A stretch of 64,000 bases of DNA from Streptomyces canus (GCF_001514145.1 NZ_KQ948657.1:124001-188000); one strand, 5' to 3'; positions 34,301-43,666 are shown, counted from the stretch's first letter. A program made the numbers and translations. The notes: a model not told the origin generated them from the sequence alone.

Positions 34301-34958
34301 CACGGCGGGCGGCGGCCGTCTCGGGGACCTTGCGCAGGGCGTCGTTGGTGAGCTTGGCGCCCTGCAGGTCGCGCAGCAGTTCGGCGTCGTACGCGCGCAG
34401 GCGCTCGGGGTGTACGAGGTGCTCGGCGAGTTCCGCGTCGAGGGTGAGGAGGTCGCTGACGAGGTCGGCGAAGGAGCGGGTCAGGGCCGGGTAGGGGCCC
34501 GGGGCCTCGCGCAGTACGCGCGCGGCGAGTTGGTAGCGGGTGGCGTCGGCGAGCAGCCTGGAGGTGGGTTCGAGCCCGATGCGCAGGCCGTGGTCGGTCA
34601 GCAGGCGGCCCGCGAAGGCGTGGTAGGTGGAGATCACGGGTTCGCCCGGCGGGTTGTCCGGGTCGATGACGTCGGGGTCGGTGACGCCGGCCTTGATGAG
34701 TGCCTTGCGGACGCGCTCGGCGAGTTCTCCGGCGGCCTTGTTGGTGAAGGTGAGGCCGAGGACCTGTTCGGGGGCGACCTGGCCGGTGCCGACCAGCCAT
34801 ACCACGCGGGCCGCCATCACCGTCGTCTTGCCCGAGCCGGCGCCGGCCACGATCACCTGTGGGGCGGGCGGCGCGGTGATGCAGGCCGTCTGCTCCGGGG
34901 TGAACGGGATACCGAGGAGCTCCTTGAGCTGATCGGGATCGGTGATACGGGCGGGCAT
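31305..34958 (-). CDS. adnB: AdnB-like helicase-nuclease subunit
   Basis: This 1,217-residue protein is a UvrD-like helicase fused to a RecB nuclease. It is one half of AdnAB, the actinobacterial end-resection machine that starts double-strand-break repair. Walker A is GAGSGKTT (39-46), and VVLLDEYQDTS and TAVGDPCQAIYGWRGA give motifs II and III. A very acidic Pro-rich insert lies about 840-980. The C-terminal PD-(D/E)xK nuclease is seen as RGRIDAVYRHGD (about 1108-1119) and IVDWKTGRTR (about 1125-1134), followed by QLAVYRLAW. The start lacks an SD, and TAGCCT ends seven bases before it. The gene is downstream of adnA with 111 bases between them. The A/B naming follows the mycobacterial order. 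Confidence 0.87.
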   Translation of the reverse strand: MPARITDPDQLKELLGIPFTPEQTACITAPPAPQVIVAGAGSGKTTVMAARVVWLVGTGQVAPEQVLGLTFTNKAAGELAERVRKALIKAGVTDPDVIDPDNPPGEPVISTYHAFAGRLLTDHGLRIGLEPTSRLLADATRYQLAARVLREAPGPYPALTRSFADLVSDLLTLDAELAEHLVHPERLRAYDAELLRDLQGAKLTNDALRKVPETAAARRELADLVVRYRTAKRERDLLDFGDQIALSARLAGAPEVGRILRDEFKVVLLDEYQDTSVAQRVLLAGLFGGGTGHPVTAVGDPCQAIYGWRGASVANLDDFPEHFAHPDGRPATRQALSENRRSGGRLLDLANGLAEPLRAMHAGVEALRPAPGAEHDGMVRCALLPTHAEEIDWLADSIAHLVRTGKEPGEIAVLCRTATDFAEIQGALVERDVPVEVVGLSGLLHLPEVADLVAVCEVLQDPGANAALVRLLTGPRWRIGPRDLALLGRRARRLVSYTRVDGDDDPDRRLAEAVEGVDPAEVISLADALETFLETPLYSDDEDDDGLPFSPDARVRFARLAAELRDLRRSLADPLMDVLHRVLAVTGLEVELAASPHALAARRRETLSNFLDIAASFAAGDNEATLLAFLGFLRTAAQYEKGLDNALPGGENTVKVLTAHKSKGLEWDVVAVPGLVTGTFPSTQGREKWTAQGKVLPHALRGDTDTLPDIDSWDSRGMKAFHEAMKDHQHTEELRLGYVTFTRPRSLLLGSGHWWGPTQKKPRGPSDFLKALSDHCTAGYGEIEAWADEPAEDAENPALHAQSADQVWPLPLDDTALARRRAAAETVLAHLENLASPTDGHPAAAHDPDTYDDPDWPPPPDDEEPDFDDRDLAERDFAEPDPDDFADAEDEPLPEDPADWDTWTTVRAAVPHQATSPDGAEPPGPDEGPRSHPEEREPQEARAHGPERQPKHPRALQQPPTHPRLTPEEARTIASWDRDLDALAGELLRVRQAVTDVPLPASLTASQVLRLASDPDGLAQELARPMPRPPQPAARQGTRFHAWVEARFEALTLPMLEPDDLPGSDAEIADERDLEALKDAFERSEYAHRTPYRVETPFQLAIAGRVIRGRIDAVYRHGDGDTTTYEIVDWKTGRTRTADPLQLAVYRLAWAERQGVPVESVTAAFLYVRTGEVVRPGDLPGRAALERLLTQGPGGQPSGSAQAHCEEPPTEDVGAGR

Positions 34959-35069
34959 GTCGCAGAGGCTAGCGGCGCGCACTGACAACGGAGGACGAAT
35001 CACCTCGGCGGGCCGGAAGAAGCGCAGGTCAGCACGCGTGGTGCGACTGATCACACCGGTGTGCCCACC

Positions 35070-38000
35070 TCACTCCACGATCTGCCGTCCTTCCGGTTGG
35101 GCGCTGCACGAGGCCCGGAAGGCGCAATGGGAGCAGTGCTGCCCCGCGTTCGGTGTGAACCGTTCGTCGAGGACCTTCCCCGCCGCCGTGGCGAGCAGAT
35201 CTCCGACCCACTCCCCTTCCAGCGGTTCCTGCGCCTGCACCTTGGGGAGGGTCTCGCCGCCGTCCCGCTTGGGGGCGCCCTGGCGCAGCTGGACGAGTTC
35301 GGCGCCGCCCGGCTCCGGCCGTACCCCGTCGAAGGCCTCGTCGACGGCGCCCTCGCGGACGGCTAGCTGGTAGACGGCGAGCTGGGGGTGGCGTTCGACC
35401 TCGGCGGAACTCACGGGCTGCTTGCCCGTCTTGAAGTCGACGACATACGCGCGGCCCTCGCCGTCGGCCTCCACGCGGTCCATCTGGCCGCGGATGCGCA
35501 CCTCGACCTCGCCCGCCTCCAGGGTGACGTCGAAGTCGTGTTCGCTGGCCACCGGCGTGCGGCCGGTGCGGTCCATGACGTGCCACTTCAGGAAGCGTTC
35601 GAGCGCCACGCGCGCGTTCTCCTTCTCCTGCGCCGACTTCCAGGGCGCGTCGAAGGCGAGCGCGTTCCACACGGAGTCGAGGCGCTCCATGAGGACGTCG
35701 AGGTCGGCGGGGGTGTGTCCGGAGGCGACCTCGTCGGCGAGGACGTGCACGACGTTGCCGAAGCCCTGGGCGACCGTCGCCGGCGCGTCGGCCTTCACCT
35801 CGCGGCCCAGGAACCACTGGAGGGCGCAGGTGTTGGCGAGCTGGTCGAGGGCGCTGCCGGAGAGCACGACGGGCTGGTCGCGGTCACGCAGCGGCACCTT
35901 GGACTCGGTCGGCTCGAACATGCCCCACCAGCGGTAGGGATGGGCGGAGGGGACGAGCGGGCGGCCGTCCTCGTCGGCGAGGGCGGCGAGCCGGGCCAGC
36001 CGGCGGGCGGCGGCCTCCCTCAGGGTGTCGGACACGCGTGGGTCGACGGTGGTGGCGCGGAGTTCGGCGACCAGGGCGGCGACGGACAGCGGGCGGCGGG
36101 GGCGGCCCGTCACGTCCCTGGGTTCGACGCCGAGTTCGGTCAGGAAACGGGAGGGCTGGTCGCCGTCGTCGGCCGGTGCCTTCACCGCCGTGACCACGAG
36201 TCGCTCACGCGCACGCGTGGCGGCCACGTAGAACAGGCGGCGCTCCTCGGCCAGCAGGGCGCCCGGGGTGAGCGGTTCGGCGAGTCCGTCGCGGCCGATG
36301 CGGTCGGCCTCCAGCAGGGAGCCGCGGCGGCGCAGGTCCGGCCACAGGCCCTCTTGCACGCCCGCGACGACGACCAGGCGCCACTCCAGTCCCTTGGAGC
36401 GGTGCGCGGTCATCAGGCGGACGGCGTCGGGGCGTACGGCACGCCGGGTGAGGGTGTCGGCGGCGATGTCCTCGGCGTCGATCTCCTCCAGGAAGTTCAG
36501 GGCGCCGCGGCCTCCGGTGCGCTCCTCCGCGCGCGCGGCGGTCGCGAACAGCGCGCACACGGCGTCGAGATCACGGTCCGCGTTGCGTCCCGCGGCGCCG
36601 CCGCGCCGGGCGGCCCGCTCGAGGCGTCCGGGCCACGGTGTGCCCTCCCACAGGTCCCACAGCGCCTCCTCGGCGCTGCCGCCGTTCGCGAGGCGCTCGC
36701 GGGCCTTGCCGAGCAGCGCGCCGAGCCGCTGGGCTCCGCGCGCGTACGCGGGGTCGTGCACGGCCAGGCGTTCGGGCTCGGCGAGCGCCCGCGCGAGCAG
36801 CACGTCGGAGGGCGGCGGCAGAGCGTTGCCCGCGGCCCGCTCCTCGTCCCGCAGGGCACGGCCGAGGCGGCGCAGGTCGGCGGCGTCCATACCGGCGAGG
36901 GGGGAGGCGAGGAGAGTGAGGGCGGTCTCGGTGTCGAGCCAAGAGGTGTCCGACGACGGTTCCGTGGAGGGGGGCTGCGGCTCGTCGGCCGAGTCCTGCT
37001 GCGGCCCCTCGTCTGACCCCGACCGCGCCTCCTCCTCCGGCACCGACCCGGCCTCGTCGGAAGCGTTGCCCTCCTCAAGGCGTACGGCACCCTCCGCCGC
37101 CTCCGCCGTGGCCACTGCCCGCAATGCCGTCAGCAGCGGCGCCACCGCCGGTTCGTGTCGCAGGGCCAGGTCGTCGCCGTCGATGTCGAGGGGGACCCCG
37201 GCCGCTGTGAGTGCGCGTCGGACCGTCGGAATCGTGCGGGATCCCGCGCGCACCAGAACCGCCATCTCGCCCCAGGGGACGCCGTCCTCCAGATGCGCCC
37301 GGCGCAAGATGTCCGCGATGTTGTCCAGTTCGGTGCCGGATGTCGGGTACGTGTACACCTCCGCGCGTCCCCCGTCCCGGACCGGGGCGAGCTCGCGGTG
37401 GGCGCGGACCTTCTCCGCCGGCAGCCGGGTCAGCGGCATGCGCTGGGTCACCAGACGGGTCGCGGCCAGCAGAGCGGCTCCGGAGCGGCGGGAGGTGCGC
37501 AGGACCTCGACGGGGGCCGTCCGGCCGTCCGCGCGCGGGAAGGCGTACGGGAAGTCGAGGATGCCGTTGACGTCCGCGCCACGGAACGCGTAGATCGACT
37601 GGTCGGGGTCGCCGAAGGCGACGAGGGTGCGGCCACCCCCGGCGAGCGCCTGCAGCAGCCGTACCTGGGCCGGGTCGGTGTCCTGGTACTCGTCGACGAA
37701 CACGGCGTCGTACCGGGCGGCGAGTCCCTCGGCGACTTCGGGGCGGCGGGCGAGGAGCACCGCGCGGTGGACGAGTTCGGCGTAGTCGAGGACGCCCTGG
37801 AGGTCGAGGACGTCGAGGTACTCGGCGAGGAAGGCGGCCGCGGCCCGCCAGTCGGGGCGGCCGCTGCGGCGGGCGAAGGCGTCGAGGGCGCCTGGTCCGA
37901 GGCCCAGCTCGCGGCTGCGGGCGAGGACCGCGCGGACTTCGTCGGCGAAGCCGCGGGTGGTCAGGCAGGCGCGCAGTTCGTCCGGCCAGCGCACGTGCGC

Positions 38001-38492
38001 GAGGCCGAGCCGCTCCAGGTCGGGCTGACCGGCCAGCAGTTCGCGTACGGCCACGTCCTGCTCGGGACCCGACAGCAGCCGCAGCGGCTCCACGAACAGG
38101 TCACTGTCCTGGTGGGCGCGGACCAGGGCGTAGCAGAACGAGTGGAAGGTGGTGGCCTGCGGCGCGCGCGCCGCTCCTATGCGCAGCGCCATGCGGTCGC
38201 GCAGCTCGACGGCCGCCTTGCGGCTGAACGTCAGCACGAGCACGCGCGCGGGGTCCCCTCCGCGGGCGATTCGTGAGGCCACCGACTCGACGAGCGTGGT
38301 GGTCTTGCCGGTGCCCGGACCTGCAAGAACGAGCAAAGGGCCGCCTCCGTGCTCAACCACGGCGCGCTGTGCGGCGTCCAGACGAGGGGGATCCACCCGC
38401 GTCGGCGGGGTACGGACCAGTCGGTAAGCGCCACGGTTCCCCTGTCGCACCGGGGAGTGCGACAGACGCCTGGTGGAGGAAGAGGAGCTCAC
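35070..38492 (-). CDS. adnA: AdnA-like helicase-nuclease subunit with iron-sulfur motif
   Basis: This 1,140-residue partner of AdnB has a UvrD-type motor (Walker A AGPGTGKTTT at 57-66; VFVDEYQDTDP) and a C-terminal RecB nuclease (RGQMDRVEADG near 1000, VVDFKTGKQ near 1017-1025). A cysteine near 887 (LANTCALQW) and the C-terminal trio in CSHCAFRASC (about 1117-1126) match the iron-sulfur staple of AddB/Cas4-type nucleases. An acidic insert of about 65 residues interrupts the motor near 490-550. The start is GTG 38492, with an AGGACC-like ribosome site some 15 bases upstream. The 266 bases before it, up to the alkyltransferase-like gene, are non-coding and should hold its promoter. Confidence 0.87.
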   Translation of the reverse strand: MSSSSSTRRLSHSPVRQGNRGAYRLVRTPPTRVDPPRLDAAQRAVVEHGGGPLLVLAGPGTGKTTTLVESVASRIARGGDPARVLVLTFSRKAAVELRDRMALRIGAARAPQATTFHSFCYALVRAHQDSDLFVEPLRLLSGPEQDVAVRELLAGQPDLERLGLAHVRWPDELRACLTTRGFADEVRAVLARSRELGLGPGALDAFARRSGRPDWRAAAAFLAEYLDVLDLQGVLDYAELVHRAVLLARRPEVAEGLAARYDAVFVDEYQDTDPAQVRLLQALAGGGRTLVAFGDPDQSIYAFRGADVNGILDFPYAFPRADGRTAPVEVLRTSRRSGAALLAATRLVTQRMPLTRLPAEKVRAHRELAPVRDGGRAEVYTYPTSGTELDNIADILRRAHLEDGVPWGEMAVLVRAGSRTIPTVRRALTAAGVPLDIDGDDLALRHEPAVAPLLTALRAVATAEAAEGAVRLEEGNASDEAGSVPEEEARSGSDEGPQQDSADEPQPPSTEPSSDTSWLDTETALTLLASPLAGMDAADLRRLGRALRDEERAAGNALPPPSDVLLARALAEPERLAVHDPAYARGAQRLGALLGKARERLANGGSAEEALWDLWEGTPWPGRLERAARRGGAAGRNADRDLDAVCALFATAARAEERTGGRGALNFLEEIDAEDIAADTLTRRAVRPDAVRLMTAHRSKGLEWRLVVVAGVQEGLWPDLRRRGSLLEADRIGRDGLAEPLTPGALLAEERRLFYVAATRARERLVVTAVKAPADDGDQPSRFLTELGVEPRDVTGRPRRPLSVAALVAELRATTVDPRVSDTLREAAARRLARLAALADEDGRPLVPSAHPYRWWGMFEPTESKVPLRDRDQPVVLSGSALDQLANTCALQWFLGREVKADAPATVAQGFGNVVHVLADEVASGHTPADLDVLMERLDSVWNALAFDAPWKSAQEKENARVALERFLKWHVMDRTGRTPVASEHDFDVTLEAGEVEVRIRGQMDRVEADGEGRAYVVDFKTGKQPVSSAEVERHPQLAVYQLAVREGAVDEAFDGVRPEPGGAELVQLRQGAPKRDGGETLPKVQAQEPLEGEWVGDLLATAAGKVLDERFTPNAGQHCSHCAFRASCSAQPEGRQIVE

Positions 38493-38758
38493 GTGGTTCG
38501 CCGGTCCTGGTGGGTGTGCTGTTGGGCGGCCCGCCGCGCGTGGAGAGCGGTGGACGGGGGGTGAGGGGGACGCGTGCAGCCGACGCTACGCCGACGCCAA
38601 GGACGGAAGCAGGACTTCCGCTTCTTCCCGCGCGACCCATGCGGCCCACGCGACCCGTACGTCCCTCACCCCACGAACGTACGGCATGGCACGGACGTGC
38701 CCTGTTTCCCCCGTACGGGCCTCAGGGTGTCCCCGGGCCCGCGGGATGGCGGAAGCTG

Positions 38759-39145
38759 TCAGGTGTGACCCTCCGCCCGAGCGCCGCCGTCCCAGCGAGC
38801 CCGTCTCATGTCGAGGCGCGGCAGATGGTTCTCGGCGGCCCTGCTCGCCTCCTTCAGGGGCGTGCCCTCGGCGCGGTAGTGGCCGAGCGCCCGCAGTTCA
38901 TGCCCGGGAAGCAGGACGCCGTCCGAGCGGACGACACGCCACCAGGGGACGGCTCCGCCGTACAGGGCCATGACCCGGCCGACCTGACGGGGGCCGCCCT
39001 CCTCCAGCCACTCGGCGACGTCGCCGTACGTCATGACGCGCCCGGCCGGAATGCGTTCGGCGACGTCGAGGACCCGCTCGGCGTACTCCGGCAGCGGGTC
39101 CGCGTACTCCGGGTGGGCGTCCGGAGGAAGGCTCTGCTCGCTCAT
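38759..39145 (-). CDS. alkyltransferase-like (MGMT-fold) protein
   Basis: This 128-residue protein has the DNA-binding half of O6-alkylguanine alkyltransferase. The active-site PCHRV is replaced by PWWRV (in GGAVPWWRVVRSDG), so it cannot accept an alkyl group. Such ATL proteins bind alkylated bases and hand them to nucleotide excision repair. The helix RVMTYGDVAEWL and the GPRQVGRVM arginine-finger region are present. ATG 39145 follows GGGGCGG closely; an ATG three codons upstream is possible. It sits beside adnA, as Rv3204 does in mycobacteria, among other DNA-repair genes. Confidence 0.88.
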   Translation of the reverse strand: MSEQSLPPDAHPEYADPLPEYAERVLDVAERIPAGRVMTYGDVAEWLEEGGPRQVGRVMALYGGAVPWWRVVRSDGVLLPGHELRALGHYRAEGTPLKEASRAAENHLPRLDMRRARWDGGARAEGHT

Positions 39146-39331
39146 CCGCCCCATCCTGCCCCACGCCACCGACAATGTGACGGGCTCGCGACCGTGCGTA
39201 TCCCTCGCCCGGGGACAGCGCTTCGGGCAGACTGTGCGCCCCCGCATGTGCACCCTGACGCCCCCGTGTGTCGGTGGGGCATGCCACCATCGTGCGGGCG
39301 GTGACTGGTGATACGAGATCAAGAAGAGACG

Positions 39332-42040
39332 ATGAAGCCACAGGGTGTGCACCCGGAGGACGCCGAGAGCACCTCTGACGCTTCGTCGCGCCCCGACACC
39401 GCCGACGCGGACGGCAAGGACGCCGACGGCTGCGTCGAGGAGGTGCACGCCGACGAGGTCGAGAGCGACGAACCGCTGCTTCCCGCGCGCGTGCACCGGC
39501 CCTCCGACCTCATGCGACTGCTGGTCGGCGTGCTCGCCGTCGTCGTCCTGCTCGCGATCGCCGCGTTCGCGCACGGCACCACCTCCGGCCTCGAACAGGA
39601 CATCAACAAGGGCACCGGCCAGGCGCCCGACCTGCTCATCAAGATCGCCGGTCTGGCCTCCAGCATCGCGATCCTCCTCGTCCCGGTCGCGTTCGCGATC
39701 GAGCGGCTGATCAAACGCGACGGACTGCGGATCGCCGACGGCGTGCTCGCCGCGGTCCTCGCCCACGGTGTGACTCTCGCCACCGACCTGTGGGTCGCCA
39801 AGGCCGCCCCGAGCTCGATCCAGGAGGCGCTCACCCAGCCCTCCCCCGGTGACGTCCACGCCCTCACCGACCCGGTGCACGGCTATCTGGCGCCCGTCAT
39901 CGCCTATATGACGGCCGTCGGCATGTCCCGCAGGCCGCGCTGGCGGGCGGTGCTCTGGATCGTGCTGATGCTCGACGCGTTCTCGATGCTCGTCACGGGC
40001 TACACCACACCGTTCTCGATCATCCTGACGGTGCTGATCGGCTGGACGGTCGCCTACGGGACGCTGTACGCGGTCGGCTCGCCCAATGTCCGGCCCACCG
40101 GGCAGACGCTGATCGCGGGCCTCAGGACCGTCGGCTTCCACCCGGTCAGCGCGGCGCGCGAGGAGGCCTCGGAGACCGCGGAGAACAGCGACCGCGGCCG
40201 GCGCTACTTCGTCACCCTGGAGGACGGCCCGCCGCTGGATGTGACGGTCGTCGACCGGGAGCAGCAGGCGCAGGGCTTCTTCTACCGCGTGTGGCGCAAT
40301 CTCACTCTGCGCGGCTTCGCCACCCGCAGCAGCCTCCAGTCGCTCAGGCAGGCGCTGGAGCAGGAAGCGCTGCTCGCCTACGCGGCCATCGCGGCCGGTG
40401 CCAACGCGCCCAAGCTGATCGCCACCTCCGAGCTCGGCCCCGACGCCGTGATGCTGGTCTACGAGCACACCGGCGGGCGCACGCTCGAGTCACTGGCCGA
40501 GGAGGAGATCACCGACGAACTGCTGCGCAACACCTGGCGTCAGGTGCAGGCGCTGCAGTCGCGGCGTATCGCGCACCGCAGGCTCGCGGGTGACGCGGTT
40601 TTGGTGGATCGTTCCGGTGGGGTGATCCTCACCGATCTTCGTGGCGGCGAGATCGCGGCCAGCACCCTGCTGCTGCGCATGGACGTCGCCCAGCTGGTGA
40701 CGACCCTGGGGCTGCTGGCCGGCGCGGAGCGCGCTGTGGCCTCGGCGGTCAGCATCCTCGGCCCCGACGCCGTGGCCGACTGTCTGCCGATGCTGCAGCC
40801 CATCGCGCTGACGCGCTCCACGCGCGCGACACTGCGCAAACTGGCCCGGGAGCGGGCCCAGCGCGAGCGCGAGGCGGTCCTGGACGCGTCCCAGCAGGCC
40901 AAGCAGGCTCGTCTGGAGGAGGCGCCGGGGGACGCAAGACCCGAACTCGAAAAGCCCGACAAGAAGGCCGTCAAGGCGGAGGCGCGGGCCGAGAAGCGGG
41001 CCATCGACGAGGCCATCGAAGAGGCGCGCGAGGAGGACCTGCTGACGCAGATCCGCCACCAGGTGCTGCTGATCAGGCCACAGGCACCGGTCGAACCGGC
41101 CCGCCTGGAGCGGGTGAAGCCGCGCACGCTGATCAGCTTCATCGCGGGTGCCATCGGCGCGTACTTCCTGCTGACGCAGCTCACCCACATCGAGTTCGGG
41201 CCGCTCGTCGCCAACGCCGAGTGGGGTTGGGTCGCGGCTGCCGTGCTGTTCTCGGCGTGCAGCTACTTCGCCGCGGCCATGGCGCTGCTGGGCTTCGTGC
41301 CCGAGCGGGTGGGGTTCCTGCGAACGGTCGCGGCCCAGGTCGCCGGGTCGTTCGTGAAGATCGTCGCGCCGGCCGCGGTCGGTGGTGTGGCACTCAACAC
41401 GCGCTTCCTGCAACGCCAGGGGGTGCGGCCGGGGCTCGCGGTGGCCAGCGTCGGGGCCTCGCAGTTGTTCGGGCTCGGCTGCCACATTTTGATGCTGCTG
41501 TCCTTCGGCTATCTGACCGGTACCGAGAAGACGCCGTCGCTGTCGCCGTCCCGAACGGTCATCGCGGGTCTGCTGACGGTGGCGGTGCTCGTGCTCGTGG
41601 TCACCTCGGTGCCGTTCCTCAGGAAATTCGTCGTCACGCGCGTGAGGTCGCTGTTCGCGGGTGTCGTGCCGCGCATGCTGGACGTGCTCCAGCGGCCGCA
41701 GAAGCTGGTCACGGGCATCGGCGGCATGCTGCTGCTGACGGCCTGCTTCGTGATGTGCCTGGACGCCTCGATCCGTGCCTTCGGCCAAGAGGGGACCTCG
41801 CTCAGCATCGCCAGCGTCGCCGTCGTCTTCCTCGCCGGCAACGCGCTCGGGTCGGCGGCCCCGACACCGGGCGGTGTGGGCGCCGTGGAGGCCACTTTGA
41901 CGGTCGGTCTGATCGCCGTGGGGCTCCCCAAGGAGGTCGCCGCCCCGGCCGTCCTGCTGTTCCGTCTGCTGACGCTGTGGCTGCCGGTGCTGCCGGGTTG
42001 GCTGGCCTTCAACCAGCTGTCCCGGAAGGGCGCGCTGTAG
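39332..42040 (+). CDS. multidomain membrane protein: membrane helices, pseudokinase, YbhN-type flippase domain
   Basis: This 902-residue protein has three parts. About six membrane helices fill residues 60-260 after an acidic tail. A cytoplasmic kinase-like domain follows (about 270-500), with VYEHTGGRTLESL and AHRRLAGDAVLVD in the catalytic-loop position. An Ala/Glu/Lys coiled coil covers about 505-580. A C-terminal YbhN/UPF0104 domain (about 597-900) has seven or eight helices, as in lysyl-phosphatidylglycerol synthase flippases (FVKIVAPAAVGGVALNTRF, AAPTPGGVGAVEATL). The loop lacks the normal catalytic aspartate order, so the kinase is probably a sensor. It may move a lipid-linked substrate across the membrane. 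AGAAGAG just before ATG 39332 fits initiation. Confidence 0.82.
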   Translation: MKPQGVHPEDAESTSDASSRPDTADADGKDADGCVEEVHADEVESDEPLLPARVHRPSDLMRLLVGVLAVVVLLAIAAFAHGTTSGLEQDINKGTGQAPDLLIKIAGLASSIAILLVPVAFAIERLIKRDGLRIADGVLAAVLAHGVTLATDLWVAKAAPSSIQEALTQPSPGDVHALTDPVHGYLAPVIAYMTAVGMSRRPRWRAVLWIVLMLDAFSMLVTGYTTPFSIILTVLIGWTVAYGTLYAVGSPNVRPTGQTLIAGLRTVGFHPVSAAREEASETAENSDRGRRYFVTLEDGPPLDVTVVDREQQAQGFFYRVWRNLTLRGFATRSSLQSLRQALEQEALLAYAAIAAGANAPKLIATSELGPDAVMLVYEHTGGRTLESLAEEEITDELLRNTWRQVQALQSRRIAHRRLAGDAVLVDRSGGVILTDLRGGEIAASTLLLRMDVAQLVTTLGLLAGAERAVASAVSILGPDAVADCLPMLQPIALTRSTRATLRKLARERAQREREAVLDASQQAKQARLEEAPGDARPELEKPDKKAVKAEARAEKRAIDEAIEEAREEDLLTQIRHQVLLIRPQAPVEPARLERVKPRTLISFIAGAIGAYFLLTQLTHIEFGPLVANAEWGWVAAAVLFSACSYFAAAMALLGFVPERVGFLRTVAAQVAGSFVKIVAPAAVGGVALNTRFLQRQGVRPGLAVASVGASQLFGLGCHILMLLSFGYLTGTEKTPSLSPSRTVIAGLLTVAVLVLVVTSVPFLRKFVVTRVRSLFAGVVPRMLDVLQRPQKLVTGIGGMLLLTACFVMCLDASIRAFGQEGTSLSIASVAVVFLAGNALGSAAPTPGGVGAVEATLTVGLIAVGLPKEVAAPAVLLFRLLTLWLPVLPGWLAFNQLSRKGAL

Positions 42041-42121
42041 TCCGTACCGCCGAGCCGGGACGAGTACCTCTTACGGCTCGCGCCCCGAGCGTCCCCCCGC
42101 GCGCGACCGCAGGATGGGATC

Positions 42122-43666
42122 ATGCCCACCCCCCCTCGACTGCGCGCCGCCGCCCTGACCACCACAGCCCTTCTGCTGACCTCCGTGCTGGCAGGCTGCA
42201 GCGGCGACTCCCAGGACGAGGACCTGTCGGCCCAGAAGCTGAACTGGAAGGACTGCCCGGCGCCCTCCCGGGCCGAGGGCGGAGGTGACGCCCCTTCCCC
42301 GCTGCCGGGTGACGAGGAGTGGCAGTGCAGCACCCTCGAGGTCCCTCTCGACTGGGCGAAGCCCAAGGGCGACACGATCGGCCTCGCTCTGATCCGGGCG
42401 AAGGCCAGCGGCGCCGAGGACAGGCGTATCGGCTCGCTCGTCTTCAACTTCGGCGGACCCGGCGGCTCGGGCGTCACCACGCTGCCCGCCTTCGGCACGG
42501 ACTACGCGAACCTGCGCACCCGCTACGACCTGGTGAGCTTCGACCCCCGCGGGGTCGGCCGCAGCGCCCCGGTGGAGTGCCTGAACGATCCCCAGCTCGA
42601 CGTGTACTTCGAGCAGGACTGGACCCCTGACGACCCGGCCGAGCGCGCCTCGCTGCTGGACGACACCAAGGAGTTCAACGCGGCCTGCGAGGAGAACTCC
42701 AGGAAGATGCTGCCGCATGTGCGCACGACCGATGCCGCCCGCGACATGGACCTGATGCGCCAGGTCCTCGGCGACGACAAGCTGAACTACTTCGGCATCT
42801 CGTACGGCACCGAACTCGGCGGCGTCTATGCCCATCTGTTCCCGAAGCGCGTGGGGCGCGCGGTCTTCGACGCGGTCGTCGACCCGACGCAGAGCAGCGA
42901 ACAGGGCTCGCTCGGACAGGCCGAGGGATTCCAGCTCGCGCTCGACAACTTCGCCGAGGACTGCACCTCGCAGCCCACGGACTGCCCCATCGGCGACACC
43001 GCGCAGGATGTCAGGAACCGCATCGCCGAACTGCTGGCCGACCTCGACCGCAAGCCGATCCCCGGCATCGGGCAGCGCGTACTGACCCAGACCGCCGCGA
43101 CCAACGGCATCGCGCAGGCGCTGTACTCGAAGGACTTCTGGGAGTACCTCACCGAGGGCCTGGAGCAGGCGTACGCCGGCGACGGCAGCATCCTGATGCT
43201 GCTGTCCGACTCGATGAACGGGCGCAGCGAGAACGGCGAGTACAGCAACATCGCCGCGGCCAACACCTCCATCAACTGCGCCGACAACAAACCCCGGTAC
43301 ACCTCCGCCGAGGTCGAGCGGAGGCTGCCCGAGTTCCGTGCCGCGTCCCCTCTGTTCGGCGACTTCATGGCCTGGTCGATGGTGGCCTGCACCGACTGGG
43401 CCGTGGCGGGTGCCGCCGACCATCCCGACGTGAGCGCCACCGGCTCGGCACCGATCCTGGTCGTGGGCAACACCGGGGACCCGGCGACCCCCTACGAGGG
43501 CGCGCGCAAGATGGTGGAGGCGCTCGGAACGGGCGTCGGGGTCGAGCTGACGTACAAGGGGCAGGGGCACGGGGCGTACGAGAGCAAGAACAAGTGCGTC
43601 CAGGACGCCGTGAACGGCTACCTCCTGAGCGGGAAGGTGCCGGCGCCCGGGACCGTCTGCTCGTAG
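42122..43666 (+). CDS. secreted TAP-like alpha/beta-hydrolase peptidase 1
   Basis: This 514-residue lipoprotein belongs to the tripeptidyl-aminopeptidase/SlpD-SlpE family (S33). Its signal peptide ends at the lipobox LAGC (about 21-24). Catalytic residues are Ser227 in YFGISYGTE, Asp near 452 in GNTGDPATPYEG and His near 481 in GQGHGAYE. The oxyanion region is NFGGPGGSG. A TAP-like C-terminal domain closes the active site. It should release short peptides from the N-termini of substrates outside the cell. There is no SD. It is followed by a close paralogue of the same length. Confidence 0.88.
   Translation: MPTPPRLRAAALTTTALLLTSVLAGCSGDSQDEDLSAQKLNWKDCPAPSRAEGGGDAPSPLPGDEEWQCSTLEVPLDWAKPKGDTIGLALIRAKASGAEDRRIGSLVFNFGGPGGSGVTTLPAFGTDYANLRTRYDLVSFDPRGVGRSAPVECLNDPQLDVYFEQDWTPDDPAERASLLDDTKEFNAACEENSRKMLPHVRTTDAARDMDLMRQVLGDDKLNYFGISYGTELGGVYAHLFPKRVGRAVFDAVVDPTQSSEQGSLGQAEGFQLALDNFAEDCTSQPTDCPIGDTAQDVRNRIAELLADLDRKPIPGIGQRVLTQTAATNGIAQALYSKDFWEYLTEGLEQAYAGDGSILMLLSDSMNGRSENGEYSNIAAANTSINCADNKPRYTSAEVERRLPEFRAASPLFGDFMAWSMVACTDWAVAGAADHPDVSATGSAPILVVGNTGDPATPYEGARKMVEALGTGVGVELTYKGQGHGAYESKNKCVQDAVNGYLLSGKVPAPGTVCS

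Noticed and set aside
32865..34985. 706-codon open frame opposite adnB
   Set aside because: Gly/Val/Arg-rich translation without any recognisable motif; the - strand frame has full helicase motifs.
38640..38690. CGTACG inverted repeat upstream of adnA as an operator
   Set aside because: The arms are short, imperfect and far from adnA; hexamers like CGTACG are common in GC-rich DNA.
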